A stretch of 64,000 nucleotides of DNA from Prostheceraeus crozeri (taxonomy: Eukaryota; Platyhelminthes; Polycladida; Euryleptidae), in assembly GCA_907163375.1 (NCBI GenBank), contig CAJQUW010011610.1, forward strand, positions 539,501 to 603,500. The letters run 5' to 3'. A model generated the notes under the pieces. That model saw only the letters and a list, made by a program, of their open reading frames with translations. It ran no database searches and was not told the origin of the DNA. The position numbers and the translations under genes are program-made. This document shows, piece after piece, positions 37,597 through 49,261 of the stretch; positions within the stretch are counted from its first letter, which is position 1, and each line of letters opens with the position of its first letter.

Positions 37597-38854
37597 ATGA
37601 ACAATAACGAGATCGCATTCACAACAGGCGAAGTATCAGCCTTGCTAGAACTAGAGTTTTCTTTTCGAGCTACAAGCAAGCGACTAAATGTCCCTTACAC
37701 AAATGTGCATCGATGGCATAATGATGATTTTCGACTCTGTCGTAAAGAGGGCTCTGGCCGTCCACGCAAAACATCCAAGCGTAGAGATCGCCTAATTTTG
37801 AGATTTGTTAAAGTTGATCCAAGTCTCTCGTTAACTGAGATGGCTGCACTAGTCTCGTCTATTTCTAAGTCCACTATTCGTAGAAGACTTATTGAGTCGA
37901 ATTTCAAGAGCTGTAAGAGGCCCTCTCAGATCGAATTATCAGATCAGCATACAAAAAGACGTCTCAGATGGGCAATGAGTCATTGTCACTGGCGAAATCA
38001 ATGGGATCGGGTTGTCTGGTCTGATGAGGCATCAGTCCGTCTGAAGGATAGTGATGGTCGATTGAGACATAGAAATTGACAACAATAAAACCTCTAGAAT
38101 GGAAATTAAGCTTCATGCAATGCACAATAACGGCACATAAATCGCACGCATTTTCACTTAGATGCACCTGCCAACGTCTGTATCATTGGGTTAGAATCAG
38201 TCACATGAGTAAATCGAAGCCTTTCATTGGTGATCCATGCCCCAACTTAGTTCCCTCGGATGTGCCGCGACCTTGAGTCAATTTCCATTCTAGCGAACTT
38301 CAGATAAACAGTTTATTTCTATGGATTGAGATTATGGATAAAATCTGATCAGGAAATTCCGAGACATTAACATCGTCCCTGGGTACAAGGTGGTGCGACT
38401 CTACTGATTTGGGCTGGCATTTGGACCAATGGCCGCTCTGAACTTCACATACAGCAAGGAACCGTGAATGCTGAACGCCATGTGAATGTTTTACGAATGA
38501 ACATTGGCCAAATGACAGATCAACTTGGTGATCCATCGACTTGGTTATTTATGGATGATAATGCTACGTGTCACAGGAGTAGTAGAGTCAACTTATACAA
38601 GTCTCAATTAGGGCTTAGGACATTATCTTGACCAGCTCGTTCTCCTGATCTGAATCCCATAGAAAATGTATGGAGTATTCTAAAACGTAACGTTCGTCGT
38701 TCACTGCTACCTACAGATGGCGTCACAACTTACGTCACTGTTAAAAAGAGAGTGGAGAAAGTTTGATCAGTCAAAAATCAACGATATCATCGAATCAATG
38801 CCTAGACGAATTGGTAATGTCATTGACAATAAAGGTAGGGCCACAAAATATTAG
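37597..38854 (+). pseudogene. Tc1-type transposase, broken
   Basis: The first 150 residues are open and carry the two N-terminal helix-turn-helix regions, the GRPRKT linker, and WSDEASVRLKDSDGRL with the first catalytic D. A MITE then interrupts the frame. With the MITE and its target duplication set aside, the reading frame resumes as LWIKSDQE. Later parts read WLFMDDNATCHRSSRV (second D) and PARSPDLNPIENVWSILKR (E), with 34 residues between, i.e. DD34E. The C-terminus ends NKGRATKY, a typical Tc1 ending. Besides the insertion there are at least two in-frame stops and at least one frame change, so it is dead. Confidence 0.9.
38068..38323. mobile_element. MITE (CATAGAAAT family), 8-bp target duplication
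   Basis: The 256-bp insertion begins CATAGAAATTGAC and ends with TTTCTATG; subterminal CTAGAATGGAAAT is mirrored as ATTTCCATTCTAG. The 8-bp gattgaga is repeated perfectly on both sides (38060-38067 and 38324-38331). Related copies are at 47081-47281 and 50919-51147. An 8-bp duplication fits a hAT- or P-like mobiliser, but the terminal CATAG is not the usual hAT end. No coding capacity. Confidence 0.88.
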
Positions 38855-39013
38855 CTTCTTAAGAACCGTTACTGTATCATAGCTTATCAGATTATATAAG
38901 GACATTTAAATATATTAGGGACATGAAACAACATGAAAAATGCTTTCTGTATCATACTTATGTTTTATTTAGTCAAATTTTAGGATGATCCACTTTTTAT
39001 GAAACGGACTGTA

Positions 39014-40173
39014 TTATATTAATTAACTCGATGACTGGTATTTTGGATCAATATGACTGGAAATTTTGACATAATATAATTTCACATTCATTCGAAGTTT
39101 GTACGGTCATCCGCCAAAAAGGACAGTGCTCATGACACTTGCGGAAAAGTTGTAATCCTAGCAACATTACAAAGGGAATTGGCCTGTCGAAATTTCACTA
39201 ACTTGCAAATTACAAATCTTGAACAATATTACTTGCCGATAGTTCTTCACTCGATTAAATTACATCGCCTTGTAATTTACTTGTTGGTGTGCGACATTAG
39301 ATTGATTGGACTTCATTTTAATAATTCTGATACTTTCGTAAGTTCAAGAGGACAAATCATTGCTGAGGGGTGAAGATTTTCATTTCCACAGCTGTCCCAC
39401 GCCAAGCAGTAATCATATCCTCATGATATCGCACACATACATGTAGAGGTCAATATTTCATAAATGCTTTACTCTCAATTATTCGGATTTATTGATATGC
39501 ATGCATGTTACAAAATTCGCGAGAGAAGAGCTATATGTATTCAACTACTGTAAATGAAATGTTAATTGAATGTGGTTAATGATGACCAAAAGCCGGTGCC
39601 AGTGCAGATTTTATCAATAGAATTTCCCAATTCGATCCAAAAGATTATCGTCAAGTCAAAAGAATTTTGATTTTGCAAGGATGCTACACTGTCACATGAC
39701 GCAGCAAACTCAAGCTGATAATATTTAAAGTTGATATCATACTGTGAAGTAGCCAATTTTTCTCTGTAACCATGATAAAGCGCTGTTGATGCTTTTGACT
39801 GACAAACGTTTTCTTGAATTTTATAACACATCTTTCATGCATGTCACACAGAAAATCCACACATAGGAATTCCCATTGATGAAATTCATTCCTATTCCTA
39901 CGACAACCTTGCAGATCTGATTAGATTTCAAAGATAGCATCCCATTTCAGCTGAGTTTCTTGTAATATCTGAAATCGTATCCCATTTCAACCGAAATAAA
40001 ATTTAAATGCAATCGCCAACCTCTTTTATAATGTGTTCCGGTTGAAGTTCCTTTTTTTGCATTTTATTTCTAAATAAAAAGAAATTATCGCCTGCTACTG
40101 TAAAACCAAAAAATGAAATAACTCCAAATATCTTGTCAATGTAGAAAATTATATAAAAAAGCCACAATGAAAG
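39014..40173. other. No gene seen
   Basis: AT-rich spacer with short frames; no transposon ends or exons recognised. Confidence 0.4.
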
Positions 40174-40186
40174 TCACAAATCTAGA

Positions 40187-40446
40187 TAAAACAAGTATGG
40201 CGTGTTGAGGCAGACGCATGTTTCAAACAGTAATTAAGAAAAAAGACCTATCTGCCGTAAATCGTCTATTGAATTTTCACGACGTGTCACAGGTCCTGCT
40301 GCGTAGTCAGGCAATAGTCATAGCATAGGCATATGACTTGTAACTATTGCCTGATGACGCAGCAGGATCTGCGACACGTCGTGAAAATTCAATAGACGAT
40401 TTACGGCAGATGAGTCTTTTTTCCTTTTTTTCTTAATTACTGTTTT
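40187..40446. mobile_element. Palindromic insertion with LINE-like tail, 13-bp target duplication
   Basis: The unit is flanked by perfect 13-bp repeats TCACAAATCTAGA (40174-40186 and 40447-40459), as made by target-primed reverse transcription. It opens with a tail matching the end of the LINE relic near 30811-30835 (GGCGTGTTGAGGCAGACGCA, reading VLRQTH). It continues as a palindrome with about 105-bp arms (aaacagtaattaag at one end, cttaattactgttt at the other). The loop-proximal right arm holds CTGATGA (40352-40358), a CGCAG/CTGCG hairpin and GACAC, a hammerhead-like core homologous to that at 30910-30935. Most likely it is a 5'-truncated LINE or Penelope-like tail. Confidence 0.8.
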
Positions 40447-40459
40447 TCACAAATCTAGA

Positions 40460-40911
40460 GCTTGTCTGAAATTTTGAATCAGAAATACGGTTCTCAGGAT
40501 TCTCAGTAGTTGCGGTGAACGGAATTATAGACCTCTGCATGTAATAAAGTTTCATACGACAAGATGCAAATCAATTGGAGTCATAAGCTTGGATTACGGA
40601 AGAGGTAAATTTCATCTTTCTATTCCCATGATTTGAGACAGTACTAAAGATCAGCGGCGCTTCACAATGATAATGATAGATACGATTATATCGACTTAGT
40701 GGAAGATGTCCTAATCTATTTTATTAATCGTCCAGATGCCGCATTAATCCCTCACTCAGCAGAAGATAATTATCTCTTACAAACTAAGTTTCTGTGTGAA
40801 ATCAAAGCATGGGCTTAACGTAATGCTTCTGTTCTAGCTACATTTCATTGACGAAAATATCTTTCATATCATAAACAAACGATATCAACAAATCAAAGTG
40901 AACTCCAAAAT
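40460..40911. other. No gene seen
   Basis: Short AT-rich spacer between two insertions; nothing recognised. Confidence 0.4.
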
Positions 40912-40919
40912 CATTATTG

Positions 40920-41675
40920 CAGTGGTGGGCAACCAAATTGGGACAGCGGGCCACAAGGAGTGGCACGCGAAAAGGCTCGCGGGCCACCAATTTTAAAAGG
41001 CAGTATTATAGGCTTTGCATTCATTTATTCCGTATTTTTAAGTGCACACATGGGCTGCTGTACCGTACATTCATAGTGGTCATATTACATATCAACATTT
41101 TGCATGTGAATGCATGCAGCAGTATTGTACGCATCCACATGTAATTTGTTTAACATTAAGGAATGATTATTTACTTTCTACAATTCATGCAAGTGCTGAA
41201 GAGCAAACACACCTATAACAAAACATGGAAGCTTTTCTTTTGTGTAATTAAACGGTAATTTCACTTTTTTGTGGATGTGAGTGACATTACCTTATTACGT
41301 AGAGAAACATGCTCAGCAGGGCATCGAATACTATGTGACTTAGCATAAACTCGCGCAGGTGATGACCATTTAGCGCTTACACGAGAAGATATTCATTACG
41401 AAAGGAGCATGGTTGGATAATTCGAATGTGGATTTTTGTTTTTTGTGCCATCATATCGCTCATTTGGGTGTTCATTAATGGTCTTGCAAATTCTGAAGAG
41501 GATCCCTCATCCTTGGTTGCACCTCCCAAAGGTCGAAGTCGGAGTGAATCATTTTCACATCATCGATTCAAATAATGTCCGCCGGCCACTTTAGATATGA
41601 GAAGCGATGGCGGGCCACCCAATATGTCCCGGTGGGCCACCAAGTGGCCCGCTGGCTACGCGTTGCCCAACACTA
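40920..41675. mobile_element. Non-autonomous hAT-like element
   Basis: The left end CAGTGGTGGGCAACC and the right end GGTTGCC-type complement (cgttgcccaacacta) form imperfect inverted repeats. Both are followed inward by repeated GGGCCAC/GTGGCCC blocks, a common subterminal pattern in hAT elements. The flanking octamers cattattg (40912-40919) and cgctattg (41676-41683) match at 6 of 8 positions, an aged 8-bp target duplication. At 756 bp there is no transposase; it is internally deleted or a MITE. Confidence 0.75.
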
Positions 41676-41683
41676 CGCTATTG

Positions 41684-42290
41684 TAGTGAATGAACATTCA
41701 AGCATATGTATGTGCAACACCTGTGCACCAGTTCACTAGCAAGTGACTTTGACCTCATTCAAGAGACATCCTAATCTGCAGCGAACTGTTAGAGTAGGTG
41801 GTTTAATTATCGGAAAATCTTGAGTTCAATTCCAGTGTATCCTTTGCTTGACAGTGTATTTGCAGAACATGCAAAATAAACATAGTTTGAATGGTGTCGC
41901 TTAGTAAGTAAACCGCGTTCAAACTGGTTGCTCATTGTTCGATTGCTATGGTATTTAGTCAAAAGATTGTGCCATTTCATTTACGTTACATATTCCAATG
42001 CTTCCCTTCTAGTCAAACGGAAGAAGAGACGACTTGTCTAATTCTGTGATTCAAATACTTCATTCTCAAGCCAATAACTTACTGTAGAAACTATGATAAT
42101 AGCTAAAGAGGTGAGAATTGAAAATCAGCAAGTACAATCCTCCTTCCTTTGTAAACTGTAGAAATGCTCTAAAATGTTTGATTTGTAGGATGCTAGTCTG
42201 TTCAATCCGACCAAATCTGCCACCTCATGCCTGTCTGTGTCAATATCTGTTCTAAAAGATTGAAGGAAGAGCATCTTCGGATACTATACG
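41684..42290. other. No gene seen; weak tRNA-like segment
   Basis: At about 41785-41850 there is a B-box-like GAGTTCAATTCC preceded by an A-box-like GAGTAGGTGG, possibly an old SINE head, but it is too degenerate to assign. Nothing else is seen. Confidence 0.3.
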
Positions 42291-42353
42291 CAAATTTATA
42301 ATAGAACCGGGTACGCGGAGAACTCGGCCTCTGTGCCTTCTCAATGCTCTAAA
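42291..42353 (-). repeat. Dispersed repeat related to the foldback at 59.7 kb
   Basis: Read on the minus strand it contains AGGCCGAG..CT.CGCGTACCCGGTTCTATTAT, which parallels 59688-59722 (GGGCCGAATCCTGCACGTAC and onward). The two share the GTACCCGGTTC block. Identity of the family is unknown. Confidence 0.5.
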
Positions 42354-42399
42354 AGACCGTTTGATTTGCCACTTTGAAATACGTAATGAATTCCACACA

Positions 42400-43282
42400 G
42401 TGTTGGATTTGAGGGGAGGGAAAGTGGGGAAGTTCCCCTCCACTGCCTCGTATCATCCCTGGTAGTGAACATATGTGTTCCTTCCCTGAGGGGGACGAAT
42501 ATTTCCGATAGCCCTTATATTGCCTTAACCAGACTGATCGAGTATCAATTGATTATTTTTGAGAAACATTGACAGGTGTAGGCCTAATTTCCTCATGATT
42601 CTTCTGAAACTAAATTGTCCAATCATCAATAATTAACTTTCTATGTTCAGAAAGATGATAGCTGAATTCGAGAAGCAGAAAATGCTTAAAGGAATTAAAA
42701 GTGACGAAACCATTACAAAAACAGTGCCAGAATGCTATCTTGTTGCTTTCAGGGTCTTGTCGAGAACGCACACATGGCATTTGATTCATATTAATGTAAT
42801 AAAATTCCACACAATCCAGAAAAGTAGGTTTGAGAACATTTTTTACCTTTTACTCTCTGAATGTTGATAGAAGTCCGATATTTGTGAATTCATTATAGGT
42901 CTACTTGCAGTAAATTTCGGAGTGATCCTCTGAGGAATATTTATTCTGATCTACACATGCGTAGACCTACCATGCATTTCTTATTCATAAGGGTATCTAC
43001 GGACCTTATTTGAAGCATTATTTGACTAAATGCGGGTGGCACCAAATGCATGCATGCATTGAAGAGTCCCTTTCAAGCATCAAATAGGCTTATCTCCTCC
43101 TTATTCCGTTTATGGTTCAACTAATTTCAAAATTATTCACGAGCGTTCTAGGTGCGAGGATGAGAGTGGTGCTATAAGAATCGATGTCCTCCTCCTCTCG
43201 ATCACCACTTTTTCCGGCTTTGGTTACGACGTTGACCCAAAAAACTTCCCCTCTACTGCAATCAAGCTCAAATCCAACACTG
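42400..43282. mobile_element. Non-autonomous hAT-like element, 8-bp target duplication
   Basis: Inverted ends CAGTGTTGGATTTGAG (left) and CTCAAATCCAACACTG (right) are perfect except for a short inserted stretch. GGGGAAGTT is mirrored just inside. The flanking octamers attccaca (42392-42399) and aatccaca (43283-43290) match at 7 of 8. The 883-bp interior has a 74-codon frame (42643-42867) without recognisable features, so it is non-autonomous. Confidence 0.82.
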
Positions 43283-43290
43283 AATCCACA

Positions 43291-45930
43291 TAAAATACTA
43301 AATTTTCTTATGAATTTCTAATGATAAAAAGCGGATATTTTTGCACTCATCGGTTGACTTCGTGCATGGATGTCATCCTAGGTCACAGACGAATAATTTC
43401 TCATCATCTTACACCTGCAAGAAACCGTCTTAAAATGATAAATCATAAATTGGACTAAGTAAATAATTACAGTTGTGTCCTGGTGAGCTGAATTAATGAA
43501 ATTCAAATTAAAGAATTCGAATTTAGTTTAACATTTTCGTCTGCTGTGAATTTCAGCACACAAATATCTGTTAGTCACATCTGCGAGTATATAAGGATAA
43601 CTTTCAGACTGCTTCCAAAAGTTGACCTTTACAAGTGAAATGTTAAATACCTTGCTACATATTTTGTTATGCACCAATTGCCCGATATCTTCTTATAATC
43701 ACAACTTTAAATGATAAATTAAATCAGCGTCGAATTTCTTAACCGATTTTCAACATTTCTTATTGTTGATGTATCCAGTGGTTTGTCTAAGAATCGGGTG
43801 AAGGATATGCACTGCAAATAAGTGCGCATGCGTTGATTGGAAATCGTCTAGCAAGAACATAGTGTCCTGAGTGTTAATAAGTTGAATATTTCATGAATAA
43901 GCCTTCCGAAAGTTCTCTAGAATGTTCCTAAGTGAATGCCTGCCACATTTACATTCATGAAAAAGTGCAAGAATAATTGTAATTGCAAATTGCAGACGGA
44001 CACATGTACAGATACCTCAAATGCGTAGTACAGACAAGTACACGTCGAAGAAAGTGTCCCCAAGAGGTCAAATATATTCTGAAATCGTTATGATAAGTGA
44101 CCATGGTAGGCATGCAAAATAATGTGAGGCATTTAGCCTCATTTGACGTCAATTCAATGGCGGGGCAGCTAAGACCAGCACGTGCCTGTAGGTCACAAAG
44201 GCAATCACAAAGCAACGCTTCGTATCAGTGCAATTAAACAAGCCGCTACCTAAGGTTATTGATGTCTGTTTAGATGCCTATCAATGCTTTATTGGTATAA
44301 TGAAAATATGCCACTTGAAGCCTCAATCCATTAATTATTAATTTACGACATCTGATTCTATAACTGCAAGTTGTATTCAGGCCCTATATGGATTCTTAAA
44401 ACCAAAAACGCATCTCATCTGTCAACTAAGACAGTGAAATTCTGCTACAATAACATGATACTTTTGAGGTAGAAGTTTCAAAAGTGAGTGAAGTCATTGA
44501 GTGCAAATTCATCTTTACGAGAGTATTTTACAGTATTCGCGACCAATAAAACTTATTTTTATCAACAAAATAATTTATACAACCACCACGATACCAACAC
44601 ACTTTGGAACTGTGCATGACCCATAAACAATTATCTATTTTCAGATTTAATCTACACATGCACATTACAGGAGTTTGCATAGCAAGTATGCAGAATTACA
44701 AAATATCCCACGATTTTTCATGACACTGTGCCATCTATGGAAACACAGTAAAACAAAATGATATAATTCAACTTTGAAAAATGATTTTTTGCGAACGGTG
44801 AACTTAATTGCCCCAACTAACTATTATTAGATGTCCTTTCCGATTGGAAAGCATTAAAATAGTGGAAGAAACTTTGCTGTCAACACAAGAATATCGGCGA
44901 GTTGATGGGAGATGCGGAAAGGTCAAGGAGTGGATAGTGTACTAAGGAAATAAACGTCAAACGATGGAAATCGAAAACAACATGAAAGATACAATGTCTG
45001 AAAACTGCATACATACAGGCATAATCAAGCATGTACTCAGTAGGAAATTGCGCCACATCGTGAATTACAATCGCACCATCTTTCAATGACAGCTAACCAT
45101 AAGGTGTCAGATTATACAACTGACAATCAGATGGAATTGGACAAAAGTTACATCCTTACATTATTTTTCATTTTTATTTTCGTTCACATAGTTGGTCAGT
45201 CTTCTTTATATTGATTCGCATCAGTATGAGATCAAGGCGTATTAAGAAGGAGTAACGGAGCTTGAATAAGCTTATGAAAATTGACAAATCAACAGAAACT
45301 CTTGACCACGTGATCCATATTTATAGCATTTGACAGCAGCAGATTAACCTGCGCATGCAACATTTAATCTGTTCAACTAGCAAGGCTGACAGAACATCGC
45401 AGCGATAGATAATGACTGGTTATCGTAACCTCAATTCTTCTTGAAAGTAAAAAAAGCGGGAAAAGGCAAAAAACTTCACAATGCAATCTGACGCGTTCCA
45501 TCTTCTGAGAAGTGCCTTTTCGGAAGTACATAAATCATATTATATAATCATTCCCTATATTGAGTTTCTACGAGAACTTGAAACTACTATTACATGTGAG
45601 AATATTAAACTCATAGCAATTAATAGAAAACAAAATAGCGAATACATTTTTCTACTTAAATTCCGATAATAGTCAACCATTGAATAGAAAGTCTAGCACA
45701 TTTAATTTATCCACAAAACTAAAATCTGAGCAATGCATAGCACCCAAGTCGTGAAATGCAATTATATTAAGAGCGCCGAACTTTTTGTGTGGCAGATGCT
45801 CATGTGATAAGAAACAGAAACCCTATGAAGGCGATTACTTTGTAAGAAAGCAAGTGCGACACTGCTACCCATTTCTGCTACTTGATAGACATATTGGATT
45901 CCGGCGGTGGAACGGAGGCAGCTGATTGAT
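43291..45930. other. No gene assigned
   Basis: AT-rich. Frames of 62-86 codons (43955-44215 and 44880-45086 on minus, 45481-45669 on plus) show no domain and no supporting splice sites. Confidence 0.35.
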
Positions 45931-45939
45931 GAGGCCATG

Positions 45940-46190
45940 AGGGTGTGAAGATTGCGATGGTACGACCATATGGTACGGAAAGATTACATCGATTGGATGA
46001 AGAAAGTGTAGAAAATGAAAATCAACGGACCAACACCACGAGGCCACCCAAAGAAGGCCTGGGAATAAACAGTGTACGCAGACTGTCGACAACTGGGACT
46101 CAAAATAGAGATAGAAATGGGTGGTAAATAGAAATTTTGGAGGCCAAAAAAGAACAATTTTGGCGACATCAAAACTTAAGCGGATCAGAA
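45940..46190 (+). pseudogene. LINE ORF2 3'-end relic
   Basis: One frame reads RLRWYDHMVRKDYIDWMKKV, then KMKINGPTPRGHPKKAWE, TVYADCRQLGLK and WRPKKNNF, separated by three in-frame stops. The pattern LRW-GHV-R, GPRPRGRPKKTW, D---LGL and W is the C-terminal tail of many LINE reverse-transcriptase ORFs. The copy is 5'-truncated and dead. It is not from the same LINE branch as the relics at 30.4 and 60.1 kb, which lack this tail. Confidence 0.75.
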
Positions 46191-47080
46191 GGCTGGACTT
46201 GATTCACTACTAAAATTTCCTTTTTCAGAAGACTAAAAATCGCTACAATGAAATAGTAACTAAAAATCGTGATAAATGAAGACAACTTCTACTTCTACCT
46301 GATTTCTCTCTGGCCATTTCAATATTTTTTGAAATTTTCAGTTAAAGCGCATCAAAAAAGTGACGTTTGATGCATGAGTTTGTGATACTTGATCTCCGAA
46401 CGGATAATTGTGAAATTGCTATTTTCATGTTATGTTATTAAAGCGCAGCGCAGACAGAGACTTGACATCCTAAGTTAGTCATGTTTGTCAGTAACGGTGC
46501 AGCTCATTGATCCATTACATGAAGAATGTAGAACACTTAGAAATCCGACACTCGGTAAAATTAAGTGACTAGAGCGGACATGCACAATGAAAACAACACT
46601 ACGTCGTGGACATGCGTTGTCATGACAGCGGCACCTACTTAAACGTTGGCGCTTCCAGTCGCTGTGAATGGCTAGACCTTGTTGGATGCTTTGTAAACTT
46701 TCAGGGACATTGCAATTTCTCTTCTCTTTAAATATGAATCCATTGACATTATGTTACAAAGCACCGCCATAAGGTAAGAAATACAATTACTGAATGTTTT
46801 ACTGACTTAATTTCCTAAGAATTACCACCAACAAACAGCTGTTGTCCATGCTATACTCACTAACTTGAACAAAGCGAAAATTCGGATTCCTGTGGTTGCA
46901 CATGACTCTACACATGACATGATGCGAAGTATAACTTGCTTATAAGAATATCAGAGACGTCAAGATCGCAAAGGAAGTGAATCAAGCGCATTCATAGAAG
47001 TAGATAATAGTGCACTAGAATGGAAGCTTGATATCTTGCTTATGTACAATTTATATAAAAATTATATACAATAAATATAA
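46191..47080. other. No gene seen
   Basis: AT-rich spacer; no recognisable exon, RNA or repeat end. Confidence 0.4.
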
Positions 47081-47281
47081 ATGACCACCAGAAAACAAGG
47101 AAACCAGGTCAGAAATCATGGAATTTGCATCTTGCCGCAACTGAGTTCCCCCGACATGTGCCATAATTATCATGCAATTTCCATTCTTGAACTTTCTATG
47201 ATATCGTTAATTTCTATGGGCGCATTTATTGTTATTCGTTCGCATAGAAATAGAACTTCATATAAACAATCTATTTCTATG
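47081..47281. repeat. MITE copy 2 (CATAGAAAT family), rearranged
   Basis: The right two thirds match 38068-38323: the caact.agttccc..g..atgtgcc block, then caatttccattcttgaactt and a terminal atctatttctatg. A short palindrome CATAGAAATAG...CTATTTCTATG occupies 47243-47281 and is flanked by octamers ttcgttcg and ttcgtgcg (7 of 8 match). The left end is diverged, so this may be two overlapping insertions or one rearranged copy. Confidence 0.65.
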
Positions 47282-47325
47282 TTCGTGCGGCATGCTTTAT
47301 TTTGACAATGATGACGGAAATATCT

Positions 47326-47395
47326 TATTCTCAGTTAGTTAGAGCATCAGGTTTAGATAGACGGATGGTCGTAAGTTCAAGTCCTACCAAGTGTA
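47326..47395 (+). mobile_element. tRNA-derived SINE head
   Basis: TCTCAGTTAGTTAGAGCATC resembles a tRNA D-arm/A box, and AAGTTCAAGTCCTACC about 30 bases later resembles the T-arm/B box. The acceptor stem does not pair convincingly, so it is a SINE head or tRNA pseudogene rather than a working tRNA gene. The body, if any, is not delimited. Confidence 0.55.
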
Positions 47396-49258
47396 CATCT
47401 TTTCATGTCATAATATTTTCCTAAGGAGTAGTGTGCATGTCAAAACGCAGTTCAGCATCTGAAAACCTGCAAAACGTTTGGTAATTAATAAGGTAAGACT
47501 AGACCCTGTTGACAAACTCTTCGTTTGACTTTAGCCATGACAGATGATATGTGATGTTGGGGTTAAGCCCGGACATTGAAAGTGTGTAACCAAATGAAGA
47601 AAACATTGGTTAATCGCTGCCACTTATCGCGAGCTCCAAACAAGAGCAACGTCAAAATCTGCAGATAGACACCGCTAAATTCTGCCTGAGGGTCGTAGGC
47701 CGATCCCGTGAGAGCATCAGAATCGTTCATGTCATCATCTCCTCATTTCGATTGAAGTATCTGACTGATTGAAGGTCGACAGCCTTTCTGCAATTCACAC
47801 TGGGTGGACAACTGAACTAAAAATATATCCATTTGAGGACCCTTAGAAATAGGATGAGGTGATGATGATGATATCGTTGATGACAAATGGAAAATTGACT
47901 TCGTGGGATACTCTGTCTGCGGAAATCTCATTAAATCTGTAATTGTTGGGGGATGATGGGACCAGCATTTGAAGGTGCAGTTGCAGCTGGCAAAACATCT
48001 GTGTTACGTTAAAATGAAAGATATTTTGATCAAAGAAAACATTCCGACCTAAAAATATTTCCGTGTTTTATATTTATTTTTTAAGCATTTATCACCTGTC
48101 TAAAATTATCCAAAAATATGATTATTCTGTCTACAACGGTGAACATCAAAGAAAGGCATGGGATTATTGAAATCAAATGCTTTTTGTCATTATTTTATCT
48201 ATGAAATTAAACTAATATAGAAAGCACTGCTTGGGTTGGCAGCTTCACCCGATTTTCTCAAATTATATGACATTGGTTCATGTAAACAGACATTTGCTCA
48301 TCAACATCTTCCCGTACTTAACTGTTGACAATGTAATAGCTAAGTTTTTAGGCTTATTTAACTTCCAGTGGCAACTGCATGCCTAACTGACTATTCAATA
48401 GCCGATTTTATGAATCATTATATTTATTTTATTTTGTGACATTGGCAACTACTATTGTAAAATAGAAAGATGTACTCATACTTGAGCAATTTAAGCACGA
48501 TTGACCATAAACAATTTTTCTGGATTTATCAGTCTCACAATAAAGTCATATAAATGAACGCATATCACACCGTTTTGCGATCCGTCAGCTTCCATCACCT
48601 TTCATAAATGAATCGTGCAATCAATGATACTGTATACCTTACAAAGTTGCTATCTGTCTAAAAAAAGCCCTTAATGTAGCATTCATTACAAGAGTCCGAC
48701 AAGGGATAGTACTCAATAACTAGCTCATTACAGCGGGCACTGATGACCAAGCACGATAACAACATTCCTTCAATATTTCAATTTTAGCGGAACATTTGAA
48801 GCTGACTAACCGCGGTGAAAAGCATCATACAATTCATTTTTTATGACTTTCTAATCTACTGATGTCGCTTACATGTCATTAATTATGAGAATCGATGTTG
48901 CTGCTTCAAGTATTCCATAATTTCAATCAACAGATAACTAACATACATCATTCTTATCAACTCCTATTGAATTTTAGAAGTGTATAACAGACAAGATTAT
49001 ATTCAACCATTCTTCTACGAACATGTTTTTCATGATTGATCGTTCATTGTCTCTTATAGCATTGTGAGAAAATTCTGCGCCAAATCAGCGAAAGTTGATA
49101 AGCAGCATAGTCTCATCAATCTGCGCTCTAGTGAAATGTGAAGACTCATGACAGTGAATCAAAATGTATTAATATAATTAACAGTGTTTTTGCTGCCATT
49201 TCTCCTCAAGTTTCATAATGGCTGGTAGCTCAGCTTCGATAAAAATGTGTCTGATATC
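47396..49258. other. No gene seen
   Basis: AT-rich stretch with short frames only; nothing recognised. Confidence 0.4.
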
Positions 49259-49261
49259 TAG

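Larger units (their letters stand above)
37093..39011 (+). mobile_element. Decayed Tc1 (DD34E) element
   Basis: Terminal inverted repeats share GTTTCATAAAAAGTGGATCA (left near 37099, right near 38987-39005) and TA flanks both ends (37091-37092 and 39012-39013). The 1919-bp unit includes a 256-bp MITE inserted in the transposase gene (38068-38323). Without it the element would be about 1.65 kb, the normal size for Tc1. Confidence 0.9.

Noticed and set aside
47326-47395. A functional tRNA gene.
   Set aside because: A- and B-box-like regions are present but the acceptor stem does not pair and anticodon-arm geometry is not convincing; a SINE head is more likely.
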